64,000 nucleotides of DNA from Flavobacterium filum DSM 17961 (GTDB lineage Bacteria > Bacteroidota > Bacteroidia > Flavobacteriales > Flavobacteriaceae): NCBI RefSeq assembly GCF_000425465.1, contig NZ_AUDM01000009.1, positions 1-64,000 of the forward strand, in the 5' to 3' direction. The stretch's first letter is position 1. Every line of letters starts with the position of its first letter. The translations under genes were made by a program, and so were the position numbers. Positions 1 to 8,790 of this stretch are shown here, piece after piece. A model generated the notes under the pieces. The model was given only the letters and a program-made list of their open reading frames with translations. It ran no database searches and was not told the DNA's origin.

Positions 1-262
1 AGCTACCATTACGGTCTCTGGGTGTTTCTAATTCAAAACTTCCTAAACCACTGGTAATTGTTTTCTTTGCTTTACCGTTACGCCTATTTTTTTCTGATTT
101 AGTCTCTTGGACGTGATCTGTTATTTCACTCTCAAGTGAAGCTTCTAAAATCATTTTTAAAAGCGGTGTAAAAACACCATCTGCACCTGTCAAGGGTTTA
201 CCTTGCTTTAATTTCTCTATAGCTGACTTAGAGAAAGACTCAAAATCGAATTGTTCGCTCAT
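1..262 (-). CDS. IS256-family transposase, N-terminal fragment (window edge)
   Basis: The reading frame starts at the ATG at 262 with MSEQFDFESFSKSAIEKL and runs off the window after about 87 residues. The segments GKPLTGADGVFTPLLK, LEASLESEITDHV and RRNGKAKKTI followed by an E-x-x-TPRDR motif are the usual N-terminal signature of IS256 (MULE-related, DDE) transposases, which make double-strand cuts at the inverted repeats and move the element. The catalytic DDE residues lie outside the window. It is partial only because the window ends. Confidence 0.85.
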   Translation of the reverse strand, partial: MSEQFDFESFSKSAIEKLKQGKPLTGADGVFTPLLKMILEASLESEITDHVQETKSEKNRRNGKAKKTITSGLGSFELETPRDRNGS

Positions 263-316
263 AATAAATCAAATTTAAAAAATTCATCCTTCTATTTTTT
301 ATATTTGACACAGTTT
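1..316 (-). mobile_element. IS256-type insertion sequence, one end
   Basis: The first ~316 bases hold the 5' part of an IS256-type transposase gene and its short non-coding end. The outer limit is placed near the ACTGTGTCAAATA sequence (about 303-316), which resembles the terminal inverted repeats I know from IS256-family elements; the exact tip and any target duplication cannot be fixed because the other end lies outside the window. The element abuts, and apparently interrupts, the restriction-modification gene on its right. Confidence 0.6.
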
Positions 317-3085
317 ATTGAGCATACTCGTACTTGACGTAATGTAACACAAACTATAATCTTTTTTTAGAATAAACATACCTAATTCATAAAAAAGAGT
401 ATAAATGTCACCCCTTTTTTCAATTGATTTATATTGACTTTCTAATTTAAAATAATCTATATTAGACTTTTCTAATGAAAAATACGGCGGATTCCCAATC
501 ACCACATCAAACCCCACAAAATCACCTTGGTCGTTCAGCACCTCCGGAAACTCAAACCGCCACTCAAACGCATTTTCATAAATCTTGTTGCTCTTGATTT
601 CTTCCAACTCGGTTTCCAGTTTTTGCACGTCGGCACTCAGCGTGTTTACCTTTTTGTTCCACTCCGTTTGCTCTTTTTTGCTGCGTTCAAACAAGCCCAC
701 TTGTTGCGTATAATTAAATAACTCGCCTTTTAACTTTTCTAACCGCAGTTTCTTCGGGTCGTTCACCGCAATTTCACTCCTAAAATTCCCCTTAATGTCG
801 GCAATCAATTGCTCCATCTCCCGCTTTTGCTCCTTGTTCTCCGCATTGCGATACGTGGCCACCGCCAACTTATAACTCTCTATGTTCCACTTGCTCTGCT
901 TCAAGGCTTTTTTCAAATCCGCCTCCAACCCAAAACGGCTAATCAACGAATTCCCGCATTTGATGTTGATGTCAATATTCGGCAACGTCTCCAACTCCCT
1001 AAAATCTAAACCGCCCCGTCTATTCTCTATATTCTTTTCTCTATTTTCTATATTCTTTTCTCTATTTTCTATACTCTTTTCTCTATTTTCTATACTCTTT
1101 TCTCTATTCTCTCTATAATACGCATTCTTCAACAACTCAATCCACAACCGCAATCGGCAAATCTTCACCGAATTCGGGTTAATGTCCACGCCAAACAAAC
1201 AGTTTTCAATAATCGTCTGCTTTTCGTGAAACAAGGTTTCCTGTATGCGTTGGCTTTCTTTGTTGTTGGGGTTATACACAAACGGCAATCCGTCTTCATC
1301 CGTCACAATCAATTCGTCGTTTACAATGTCAATGTGGTATTCTTTCAAGCGTTTGCCATTGCGGTCCACCAATACTTTTAAATCGTGTTTAATCGCAATC
1401 ATCTCATTCAACGCCGAAACCAAAAAGTGTCCCGAACCCACTGCCGGGTCACAAATTTTAATGCTGTTAATGATGGTATTGGCTTCTTTGGTATCGTCAA
1501 TTTTGTTGTATAAACCGTCAAAATCGGCACAATCCCAACCTTTCACTTCGTTGAACTTTTGCAACACCGCCCGGCGAATGGTTTCTTTACACATGTACAT
1601 CGTAATGAAACTGGGCGTGTAAAACGAACCGTCTTTGTAACCGTTTATTTTTTCAAAAATCAAGCCCAACACCGAGGCGTTAATCAAGGTTTTGTTGTCT
1701 TCCTGAATGTCTTCGCTGCCTTCACTCGCAAAATCATAGGCATCCAAAAACGAGAAGAAATAGGGCAACGCTCCTTGCTCTCCCGTTTTTTTCTTTCCGT
1801 TGGCATCTTTAATCACCGTACCGCTCAAATAGGGCAGGGGAACATGGTCTTCCAACCCCGAAATAAACAAGGTGTGGTGTTCCAAATCGGTGGGTTCAAA
1901 CAGTGAACTGTTCAAATACGGCACGTTGGCAAAAGGGATTTTCACCCGTTCGTTGCGGTCTTCGGGTTTTTTGGCCAAGACCATAAAGAACAACGCATTG
2001 AGCTGGTCATAATCCGGAATCAAGTCGGCATGTAAAAACGCATAACGTTTGTCGCCTTTGTGGTAGGCAATCAATTGAGCTTCCAACAGTTTGAGAAACA
2101 AAATCCGGTTCACCCACGTGATGCACAATTCCAGGGCAACGGTAAACAAGCGTTCGTCATAGGTGTCGCCATATTGTTTCACGTTGGGCAATCGGTTGAT
2201 TTTATCAAAACTATCCAATTGATTCATCGTGTTTTCCAACAACGAACCCGCCAGTCGCTGACCTGCTTTGGGGCGTTCGATGAGTTTTTTGCCGCCTTCT
2301 TTGGTTTCGGTTAAGCCAATCAAATGCAACAATTCGTTATAAAAGTTTTTGTCCAACGAGTTGCTGTCATTGGCAAACGAAAGTTTAAGCAAATGCTCCG
2401 GCGAAAGCAATTTATATAAAACGATGAGTTGGGTATCGTCGGTTTTGTCGTCGTTGCGAAGAATTTTATCGTAGGAAGCCAAATCAAAATAGGTGTATTC
2501 GATTTTGTCTAAAAGCGTCTCGATAAACGGTTTAGCCATCTCCCGATAAAAGAAATCGGTGGAGGTACCGGAAAGTTTTCCTTCTTCAAATTCCTGAAAT
2601 TGTTTAACAAACGCTTTATTTTGAGCAAATAATTTATCGAACAGTTGTCCGTCAAAAATAAACCACTCGTTTAGGTTGGTCGCCACCAAGTGTTTGATTT
2701 CAAGGTTTTTGTGCGTAATGCGTTCCCGCAAAAAGTAGAGCACCAATTCCTGCAAGGCTTTGCTGTTGAGGTTTTTCTCAGAAAGCATTTCGGCCTTATT
2801 CGCCGGACTTTTCGCTTCAATAATCACGCCCACTTGGCTAGAGGCTTCCTTACCGGTGTGAATCACCAAATCATTTCTCCCTTTGGTATTGATAAAATGG
2901 TTGGGGGAGTAGTAGGTATTTTTTAGAAAGTCGGCAATGAGGTTTTTGTGAAACTCCTCCGATTCCTTTTCAGAGCAACTATTCAAAAGCAAAATCAAAT
3001 TGCTTTTAAAGAGTTCAATCCCCGAGCGGTTGGGTTTTATTTTCAAAAAGGCTTTGTTGAGAGCTTTGCGAGGTTCGATGTGCAT
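299..3085 (-). CDS. Type IIG restriction-modification enzyme (Eco57I-like), C-terminally truncated
   Basis: A single-chain restriction-methylation enzyme. The N-terminal part has a PD-(D/E)xK-type nuclease signature (NDLVIH with D72, IIEAK with E90 and K92). The central part is a gamma-class adenine methyltransferase with SAM motif DPAVGSGHF at 546-554 and catalytic NPPY at 865-868. The frame could begin at a TTG at 3106, but that codon lies inside a good promoter (-7 box 3104-3111), so the ATG at 3085 is chosen (928 residues). Relatives I know run to about 1100-1300 residues with a C-terminal target-recognition region. Here the protein ends about 60 residues after NPPY, just where the IS256 end begins, so it has probably lost its specificity region. 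An ENREKSI-type heptad array (about residues 658-690) is inserted in the methyltransferase domain. Confidence 0.85.
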   Translation of the reverse strand: MHIEPRKALNKAFLKIKPNRSGIELFKSNLILLLNSCSEKESEEFHKNLIADFLKNTYYSPNHFINTKGRNDLVIHTGKEASSQVGVIIEAKSPANKAEMLSEKNLNSKALQELVLYFLRERITHKNLEIKHLVATNLNEWFIFDGQLFDKLFAQNKAFVKQFQEFEEGKLSGTSTDFFYREMAKPFIETLLDKIEYTYFDLASYDKILRNDDKTDDTQLIVLYKLLSPEHLLKLSFANDSNSLDKNFYNELLHLIGLTETKEGGKKLIERPKAGQRLAGSLLENTMNQLDSFDKINRLPNVKQYGDTYDERLFTVALELCITWVNRILFLKLLEAQLIAYHKGDKRYAFLHADLIPDYDQLNALFFMVLAKKPEDRNERVKIPFANVPYLNSSLFEPTDLEHHTLFISGLEDHVPLPYLSGTVIKDANGKKKTGEQGALPYFFSFLDAYDFASEGSEDIQEDNKTLINASVLGLIFEKINGYKDGSFYTPSFITMYMCKETIRRAVLQKFNEVKGWDCADFDGLYNKIDDTKEANTIINSIKICDPAVGSGHFLVSALNEMIAIKHDLKVLVDRNGKRLKEYHIDIVNDELIVTDEDGLPFVYNPNNKESQRIQETLFHEKQTIIENCLFGVDINPNSVKICRLRLWIELLKNAYYRENREKSIENREKSIENREKNIENREKNIENRRGGLDFRELETLPNIDINIKCGNSLISRFGLEADLKKALKQSKWNIESYKLAVATYRNAENKEQKREMEQLIADIKGNFRSEIAVNDPKKLRLEKLKGELFNYTQQVGLFERSKKEQTEWNKKVNTLSADVQKLETELEEIKSNKIYENAFEWRFEFPEVLNDQGDFVGFDVVIGNPPYFSLEKSNIDYFKLESQYKSIEKRGDIYTLFYELGMFILKKDYSLCYITSSTSMLNKLCQI
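1018..1112 (-). repeat. 21-bp tandem repeat inside the restriction enzyme gene
   Basis: About four and a half copies of a 21-base unit encode the heptad ENREKSI/ENREKNI. The length keeps the frame. The DNA is made of the same AGAATAGAAAATAGA-like words found between genes at 28.55 kb and 32.58 kb, so the array looks like an intergenic repeat that sits in frame within a gene. The unit count may vary by slippage. Confidence 0.85.
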
Positions 3086-3103
3086 GTAGAATGGTTTAAT
3101 GCT

Positions 3104-3134
3104 CAAATTTAGGTTTTTTAAATAAAATTAACAA
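3104..3134 (-). promoter_or_regulatory. Promoter of the restriction-modification gene
   Basis: On the minus strand a TTG (3132-3134) and a TAAATTTG box (3104-3111) are 20 bases apart, matching the Bacteroidetes -33/-7 pattern. Transcription would begin just before the ATG at 3085, which is why the earlier TTG codon was not used as the start. Confidence 0.6.
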
Positions 3135-3222
3135 TCTAGTTTCGCAAAATAATTGGGAAACTAGATGGCTAAGGTAAAAAGTGATTTTTACTATTTTTTA
3201 CTGGAATCCGTAAAGGTTGGAA

Positions 3223-4026
3223 TTATTCTTCTTCTACGACACCATTTCCAAAATAATTCACATGAAAGAGCTGTTGGTCAATTTGTCCTTTTACGGTCCA
3301 TGATATTCCAAATGCAACTAGCATAACGGTTTCCAACCAATAGGTGAGGTTGTAGTCATCAGACCAAGTTACATCTGAGATAAAAAGCACTAGAAGAATC
3401 AACATACAACTGAACATGACAATGGCACATTTTTTAAAGATGTGATGTGATTTGTTTTTGCCAAAGTTTTCAGGCTCTTTCGTCCGTCTGAAATTTACAA
3501 ACGAAATAATGGATAGGGCAACAAAGAAAAGTACTGCGGCTCCGTAATGAATGTATCCGGTGGCATCGGTGGCTACAAACGCTCTGAAATTGTCTTTCAT
3601 ACACGGATCAGCACTCGTTGGAAAAATAACCACCAAAAGAGCCATTGCCCCAGCAAAATTGCACATAAAGTTATCGCCGGGAATTTTGTGATATTTGCCA
3701 TAAGCGGGACGGTCATACCCACGATAGCAAAACAAAAACAACGACACGGCACACAACGCTCCTGTAAAAAGTTCTCCCACCGTAGAATAGTAAAAATGAC
3801 TTATCGAATCTTTGAGGTTATCTCCCGCATCGTACCCATCCGAAAAGGTAATCCACAACGGATTGTGCAAAATACCGGATTCATTGATAATCGCATTGAG
3901 TATCCAAAGGCAAAAGGGCAGGAGCATCCCAATAATTCCTACGGCAAGACGTATTTTATGGTAGGAAATGATGCGGTTTTCGGGTGGTTTGGTTTGTTGA
4001 GGTGGAGGGGTTGTAGACATTTTCAT
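3223..4026 (-). CDS. Hypothetical integral membrane protein
   Basis: I do not recognise the family with confidence. The 267-residue protein has a proline-rich cytoplasmic N-terminus (PPPQQTKPP) and about six membrane segments, near residues 27-47, 80-100, 120-140, 160-180, 200-222 and 228-246. It carries a conserved-looking loop SISHFYYSTVGELFTGAL and a charged loop EPENFGKNKSHH. The overall look resembles DUF998-type membrane proteins, but this is a guess. It lies 21 bases after the phospholipase D-like gene and is probably the last member of that run. A second ATG two codons inside (4020) is an equally good start. Confidence 0.7.
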   Translation of the reverse strand: MKMSTTPPPQQTKPPENRIISYHKIRLAVGIIGMLLPFCLWILNAIINESGILHNPLWITFSDGYDAGDNLKDSISHFYYSTVGELFTGALCAVSLFLFCYRGYDRPAYGKYHKIPGDNFMCNFAGAMALLVVIFPTSADPCMKDNFRAFVATDATGYIHYGAAVLFFVALSIISFVNFRRTKEPENFGKNKSHHIFKKCAIVMFSCMLILLVLFISDVTWSDDYNLTYWLETVMLVAFGISWTVKGQIDQQLFHVNYFGNGVVEEE

Positions 4027-4047
4027 ATAAAATAATATTTTTCTAAT

Positions 4048-5766
4048 TTACGAGAAAAGCTCTCTATCCTTTATTTTTTTTAAATTAGTGTAAAATGGTT
4101 CCCACCATGTCTTTTCAACACTTGAGGTTGGTGGACGCTTTAGAATTAATTTTGTTTTTGTTTTTTTAGATTCTTTAACAGCTAATCGAAAGTGATAATG
4201 GTCAAAAATTCTTAATGCTTCTATCATATATGAAGTTGCTATCTTTTGATCTTTTATTAATAATAAATTTTCACCATTTTTAGTGTCTGCTGTCAACGAA
4301 AAATTATAAGAACCTAAATATACTCTTGCCGTTGGTTTATCAAAATCGATGACGATAAATTTATGGTGCATACGATTTCCTCTACCTCCTTTTGGTTCAG
4401 AGATAAAAGGTTCAGGTAGATTTTTTGACAATTCAGAAGGATAAACAGGTAGGATAGTGCCATCTGGTTTTCTTAATTCAAAACCTCCAATTTTTTTATC
4501 AGCCATCCCATATACAAATGACTCACTATTATTTGTTATTGTAGTTATAATATCTCTTATGCCACCTTGAGTTTGAGATAAAAAAGCCAGTGAATAAAAT
4601 AATGAAGATTCAGTTTTACTTACATCGTTTGCAATATGGTCGAGTACTGCATTTATTTTACTGTGAGGAGAAAAAGTAGTTTGAATGTCTATGCCCGGGA
4701 TATCGATTGTATTCCAAGTTGCAGATGTTGTTTTTCCAAAAGCTTTAACATTATTTTTTTCATTAGTAAAGTAATTTTCAAAAGCAATTTTAAATGGTTT
4801 GATTGCTTCTTCACCATAAACGATTACTGCGTTATTTGCTTGTACATAAAAACCTCGCCATGAAAAGTTAGTAGAACCATAAACTGCTGCTTTTATAGAA
4901 TTACCTTCTACAATTATAGTTTTATTATGTTGTAGTTGTCCCATATGTTGCCTTTTGATATTATTAGTTGATTTTGATAAGATATCATAAGCTTTGTTCT
5001 CTGCTGAACCATGCTCTTTATGGTCTTTACTGTCGTCAATAATAATGCTTAAACGATTTTCTAATTTTGCCAACTTTTCGACCATTTCAGGTAAATTTAA
5101 ATCATAAGCAATAACTTTTACTTGAGCTGATGTATCATTTATCGCATCGTCTAATAATTTCAAAATAACATTTCTAGCTTCAAATCCCATCCAAGCAAGA
5201 GCTTCGTTTGCTTTTGGATGAACAGGAGTAAAATCCAAACCTTCTTTTGATAATGTTGGTAAAAGTTTTTGAATGCCATTATCAGCATTATATCGATCTA
5301 CAAAAGCTTGAGAACTTATAAATCCTCTTGTAAAAGTAACATTTACTTTACCTTCATACGTTTCTCTGTTTAATTCAATTGCTATTTCTTGTTTTTCACC
5401 ATAGGATAATTCCATAGAATTACTCATAAAAACAGGTTTAACTTTGTATAAAAATTCACCTTTTTTTTCTGGATTCATAGGAAAATGAATCCATCTAAAC
5501 AGTTGTATTGGGGCTAATAAACTTGAGATACTTTTTTTACCATCTTTGAATTTAGTTCCCTCAAAAGCAATTCTATTTTGTATAGCAAAAAATCTATCAC
5601 CATTAGGTTCTTTGTATTCTATTGAAAAACCGACAAAATCATTAGGTGGATTTCCTTGTTTCCAATTCATTGCTAAAAGCAACATACCTTCACCTCTGTA
5701 AGCTTTAAGGGAAAATAATGCATTTTTATTTTTTCCCGTAATAATAAAGTTATTAGTGTTTGCCAT
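4048..5766 (-). CDS. Phospholipase D-like (HKD) protein
   Basis: The 572-residue protein has two PLD half-sites. The first is HNK followed by GSTNFS (from about residue 277). The second is HHKFIVID followed by GSYNFS (from about residue 469). Two HKD motifs form one active site in this superfamily, which includes phospholipases, nucleases and transferases. In the first site the usual aspartate after the lysine is glutamate (HNKTIIVE). The first 250 residues form an uncharacterised domain without a signal peptide or membrane segment, so the protein is probably cytosolic and a nuclease role is as likely as a lipase one. It is cotranscribed with exported proteins (16 bases to the next upstream gene). 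Substrate unknown. Confidence 0.8.
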   Translation of the reverse strand: MANTNNFIITGKNKNALFSLKAYRGEGMLLLAMNWKQGNPPNDFVGFSIEYKEPNGDRFFAIQNRIAFEGTKFKDGKKSISSLLAPIQLFRWIHFPMNPEKKGEFLYKVKPVFMSNSMELSYGEKQEIAIELNRETYEGKVNVTFTRGFISSQAFVDRYNADNGIQKLLPTLSKEGLDFTPVHPKANEALAWMGFEARNVILKLLDDAINDTSAQVKVIAYDLNLPEMVEKLAKLENRLSIIIDDSKDHKEHGSAENKAYDILSKSTNNIKRQHMGQLQHNKTIIVEGNSIKAAVYGSTNFSWRGFYVQANNAVIVYGEEAIKPFKIAFENYFTNEKNNVKAFGKTTSATWNTIDIPGIDIQTTFSPHSKINAVLDHIANDVSKTESSLFYSLAFLSQTQGGIRDIITTITNNSESFVYGMADKKIGGFELRKPDGTILPVYPSELSKNLPEPFISEPKGGRGNRMHHKFIVIDFDKPTARVYLGSYNFSLTADTKNGENLLLIKDQKIATSYMIEALRIFDHYHFRLAVKESKKTKTKLILKRPPTSSVEKTWWEPFYTNLKKIKDRELFS

Positions 5767-5782
5767 TTTTTTTAATAGTTTT

Positions 5783-6724
5783 TTAATTTAAAGAAGTAAT
5801 ATACTTAACTCTATTGCATTTAAATTTTATTGATTTAAAATCGTTTTCAAATGGGATGATTAATTTTTTAACTTTTGATTTTGTAGAGTCTTTGTATATT
5901 ATTAATATTTCATATGCTATTGGAAAAGATATCTTTTGCTTCAACGTTTCTTTATATTTATCCGCATAATATTTAATTATGGAATCTTTTTCACGAAGTT
6001 TTTCTTCCATTTTATCTGCAAGCTCCATCTCACATTTTGAATAGGGAACTTTGAATGATAAATACTTAAAATAATTATTTGGGTTACCAATAAATTCATA
6101 GGAGTTACTGAAATAAATTTCGTTTTTTACTGATTCATTTATTACTATAGATTTACGCTTATTTGCATTATTAGATTTAAATTCTTCTATTGAAAGAAGG
6201 TTATATGCATTGCAATTTCTTTTTGAATCAATATTAATTTCAAAGTTCCAATTAATTATTTTTTTTTTCTTTTTAAATTCAATTTTAATTGTTTTATTAT
6301 CACTACTCTTCACAGTCCCAAAGTAAAACGAATTAAAAAAGAACGCGTTAGGATATGAAATTTTTCCACCTTCTTTTTTTAATAAATATTGTTGAGTTTT
6401 ATCATAAATATATTTAGATGGTATTGTTGAAATATACAGAACTTTGTTTCCATTAAAAATTAAGTATTGTACTTCAATCAATTTATTGTCTTTTGAATCA
6501 TCAATTGTTATCTCATTGTAAAGATTTGTTTCTGATTTGTTTACATATAATCTCCTAATAAAAACTTTTGATGTGGAATCTGTTTTAAATGATTCAGTAA
6601 TGTTCCTATTGATGATATCATGTTTGATATTTATGTCATTTTTAACGTAATAAAAACTTTTTCCACAACTAGTTAAAGTAAGAATTGATATTATTGGTAG
6701 AAAAATAATAAGATAATGTTTCAT
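5783..6724 (-). CDS. Hypothetical lipoprotein
   Basis: The 313-residue product starts with a type II signal peptide ending LTLTSC (Cys about 20), so it should be lipid-anchored in the cell envelope. The rest is lysine- and asparagine-rich with many beta-strand-like stretches and a short coiled-coil-like segment near ELADKMEEKLREKDSI. I do not recognise a family. It sits 4 bases from the upstream exported-protein gene and 16 bases from the PLD gene, so it is part of the same transcript. The sequence is very AT-rich. Confidence 0.65.
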   Translation of the reverse strand: MKHYLIIFLPIISILTLTSCGKSFYYVKNDINIKHDIINRNITESFKTDSTSKVFIRRLYVNKSETNLYNEITIDDSKDNKLIEVQYLIFNGNKVLYISTIPSKYIYDKTQQYLLKKEGGKISYPNAFFFNSFYFGTVKSSDNKTIKIEFKKKKKIINWNFEINIDSKRNCNAYNLLSIEEFKSNNANKRKSIVINESVKNEIYFSNSYEFIGNPNNYFKYLSFKVPYSKCEMELADKMEEKLREKDSIIKYYADKYKETLKQKISFPIAYEILIIYKDSTKSKVKKLIIPFENDFKSIKFKCNRVKYITSLN

Positions 6725-6728
6725 TTTT

Positions 6729-7706
6729 TTAATTCTTAAAATTATTGCTAATCATAAAAATGGATGGTTCAATACAATTATAGCTTTTGTAAGGAACAAT
6801 ATGAAAAGCATTATCAATAATCCAATGAATTAAATGTTGTCCGTCAAAAGGCACAGAATTATATGAGGATAGTGCTATTCCTATTCCATTATTAGCATTA
6901 AATGATTGAATATTTAATTTCCATAAACTTTTATTGTATTTGATTTGATTTGAATCTCTATAATCAACATTTGATGAGTTAATACTATTGGCTAGCTCGA
7001 ATGAATTTTTACTATATCCTGAAAACTTATGATATGATAATTCAAAATGATAAGATTTAAGTTCATTAATCCCACCAATATCACCATCATAAGAAAGAAT
7101 CCCTCCACCTGTATGATAGCGATCATAATCATCTCCTAATAAAAAATATTGAAAAGGCATTCCGTCATTATAATAGGATAATTGAAAACGACTATGATTA
7201 ATATTTAAGAAACCAACCTTTTGAAACGATTTATTTAGATCAGAATAAAAAACCAAATTTGTTCCCAAGGATATTGAATAGTTGTAAGGATTTTGTAAAG
7301 ATGGTATTGCAAAATCAGAAAAATAACGTAAAGAAACATTTCTAGCTAAAATAGAGTTGTCTAAATATTTGGAATTCAAGCGTCCTGCCGTTAAAGTAAA
7401 AGCAATTATTGCTTCAAAAGTCGTTTTATTACAATTTAATGAATCTTTATGGGTTCCAAGTCCACCATTGTATAATTGCAATTCACTATTTATTGAAGGA
7501 TATAGCTCGTTAATAATCCATCTGCTAGCAATACCCATACTTGATGAAACTCTAAAATTAATTAATGGTTCGTCATTTTTTTTAAAATCTAATTCTAATT
7601 TGGCTTTTAAAGTAAAACCATATTGAACTTTATCTATCAGCCTTTCATTTTGAGAATATAAATGATGAGTTAAAGTACAAATTAATAATGCAAATGAAAA
7701 TTTCAT
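6729..7706 (-). CDS. Hypothetical exported protein, possibly type 23 polymorphic-toxin-like
   Basis: The 325-residue protein has a cleavable signal peptide (MKFSFALLICTLTHHLYSQ). The body alternates aromatic and small residues as in an outer-membrane beta-barrel. A central stretch YYNDGMPFQYFLLGDDYDRY followed by HTGGG reminds me of the so-called polymorphic toxin type 23 domain often annotated in Bacteroidetes, but I cannot confirm that without a profile search. Toxin, barrel and envelope-assembly roles all remain open. It is 9 bases from the upstream gene, within the AT-rich run that ends with the PLD-like gene. Confidence 0.6.
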   Translation of the reverse strand: MKFSFALLICTLTHHLYSQNERLIDKVQYGFTLKAKLELDFKKNDEPLINFRVSSSMGIASRWIINELYPSINSELQLYNGGLGTHKDSLNCNKTTFEAIIAFTLTAGRLNSKYLDNSILARNVSLRYFSDFAIPSLQNPYNYSISLGTNLVFYSDLNKSFQKVGFLNINHSRFQLSYYNDGMPFQYFLLGDDYDRYHTGGGILSYDGDIGGINELKSYHFELSYHKFSGYSKNSFELANSINSSNVDYRDSNQIKYNKSLWKLNIQSFNANNGIGIALSSYNSVPFDGQHLIHWIIDNAFHIVPYKSYNCIEPSIFMISNNFKN

Positions 7707-7715
7707 ATTATGAGG

Positions 7716-8741
7716 TTAAGGAAGAATTTGAAGACCAACTGCTATTCTCTCATTACGTAACACTTTTTCACTGCCAAACGTTGATACTATTGCAGATAAT
7801 CTGAATTTTTGCATCAAGGTTACACCAGCTATAATTTTACCATTTAAGAATCCTTTTTCATTATTAATGCCTAGGTTAGAATAAAAATCTTTTGTTCCAA
7901 ATGAATAATCAACATTTCCTTGAAGAAAAAAATTAAATTCTTTATTATCTGATGAAGCAGAAACGAAACCATATAAACCAAAACTTCCATTTGCTGTACT
8001 AGTTTCTATATCATTTCCAAAACCTTTTATATCAGTAGCACCTTTCATTTGAAAAAATAAATAGCCTAACATCAAATCATTGGATTCACCATTGTATGTA
8101 GTAAGTAATGGTAACTCAAAGGAAAGATAAAAATTACCTCCACCATTAATTAGTCTTGTAAAAGCCTCTTGTTCTGTTTCACTTTTTTCAGATATTTCAT
8201 CTTCAGTATTTTCCTCCTCATCTGATTCGTTTTGTGATGCTACAACACTTCCAAAAGATATTCTAAACCAATTTAAATTGTCAGTAATTAATTCTGACTG
8301 AGCAGAGGCACCATTAAAGTTTGTATTCAATGAAAAAGAATTTAAATATTTTGTATTGGAACTTTCTTTATTATATAATTCATTAAAGAATTTATCTCTA
8401 CTTTCGATTGTTTTAGTAGGAAAAAACCAAGAATAATTAATTGAAGAAATCTTCTTAATTTTTTCTTTTTCTAACCTTATTCTGATTTTCTGTTGAATTT
8501 TAATGAGATTTGTTATTGAATCCATTTCTTCAACTGAACTCATAGAAGGCATTACACCTTCCAATCTCAATATTTCATTATCGCAATTTTGAATTTCTCG
8601 GTTGTATAAATTTTCATAATTTTGTTGAACTTGATTATATGTAGTTGTTTCTTCAACACTTTTTAAATTCAAAGTACTCCCTTGACCAAAAGCAAAATTT
8701 TTTAAAAATAAAATTGTTGTAATAAGTAAAATTTTTTTCAT
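7716..8741 (-). CDS. Hypothetical exported protein with acidic linker
   Basis: The open frame extends upstream to 8888, but that part reads tryptophan-rich nonsense overlapping the next gene in another frame. The ATG at 8741 gives a clear signal peptide (MKKILLITTILFLKNFAFGQ) and 341 residues. A coiled-coil-like charged region (about residues 25-105) is followed by an acidic stretch (DEEENTEDEISEKSE) and then a glycine/aromatic beta-rich half like an outer-membrane barrel. I recognise no family. It probably works with the equally exported neighbour downstream, 9 bases away. Confidence 0.65.
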   Translation of the reverse strand: MKKILLITTILFLKNFAFGQGSTLNLKSVEETTTYNQVQQNYENLYNREIQNCDNEILRLEGVMPSMSSVEEMDSITNLIKIQQKIRIRLEKEKIKKISSINYSWFFPTKTIESRDKFFNELYNKESSNTKYLNSFSLNTNFNGASAQSELITDNLNWFRISFGSVVASQNESDEEENTEDEISEKSETEQEAFTRLINGGGNFYLSFELPLLTTYNGESNDLMLGYLFFQMKGATDIKGFGNDIETSTANGSFGLYGFVSASSDNKEFNFFLQGNVDYSFGTKDFYSNLGINNEKGFLNGKIIAGVTLMQKFRLSAIVSTFGSEKVLRNERIAVGLQILP

Positions 8742-8790
8742 TGTGTTTGTTATTAAATTAAGTTTATTATGGTACGATGTTAATTTTTTA

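Noticed and set aside
1018..1112. Regular repeats that might be a CRISPR array
   Set aside because: Units are contiguous 21-mers without unique spacers, are in frame inside a gene and have no cas genes nearby.
3547..4035. Plus-strand open frame opposite the 3223-4026 membrane protein
   Set aside because: The minus-strand frame has a coherent pattern of membrane helices, while this one has none and no start context.
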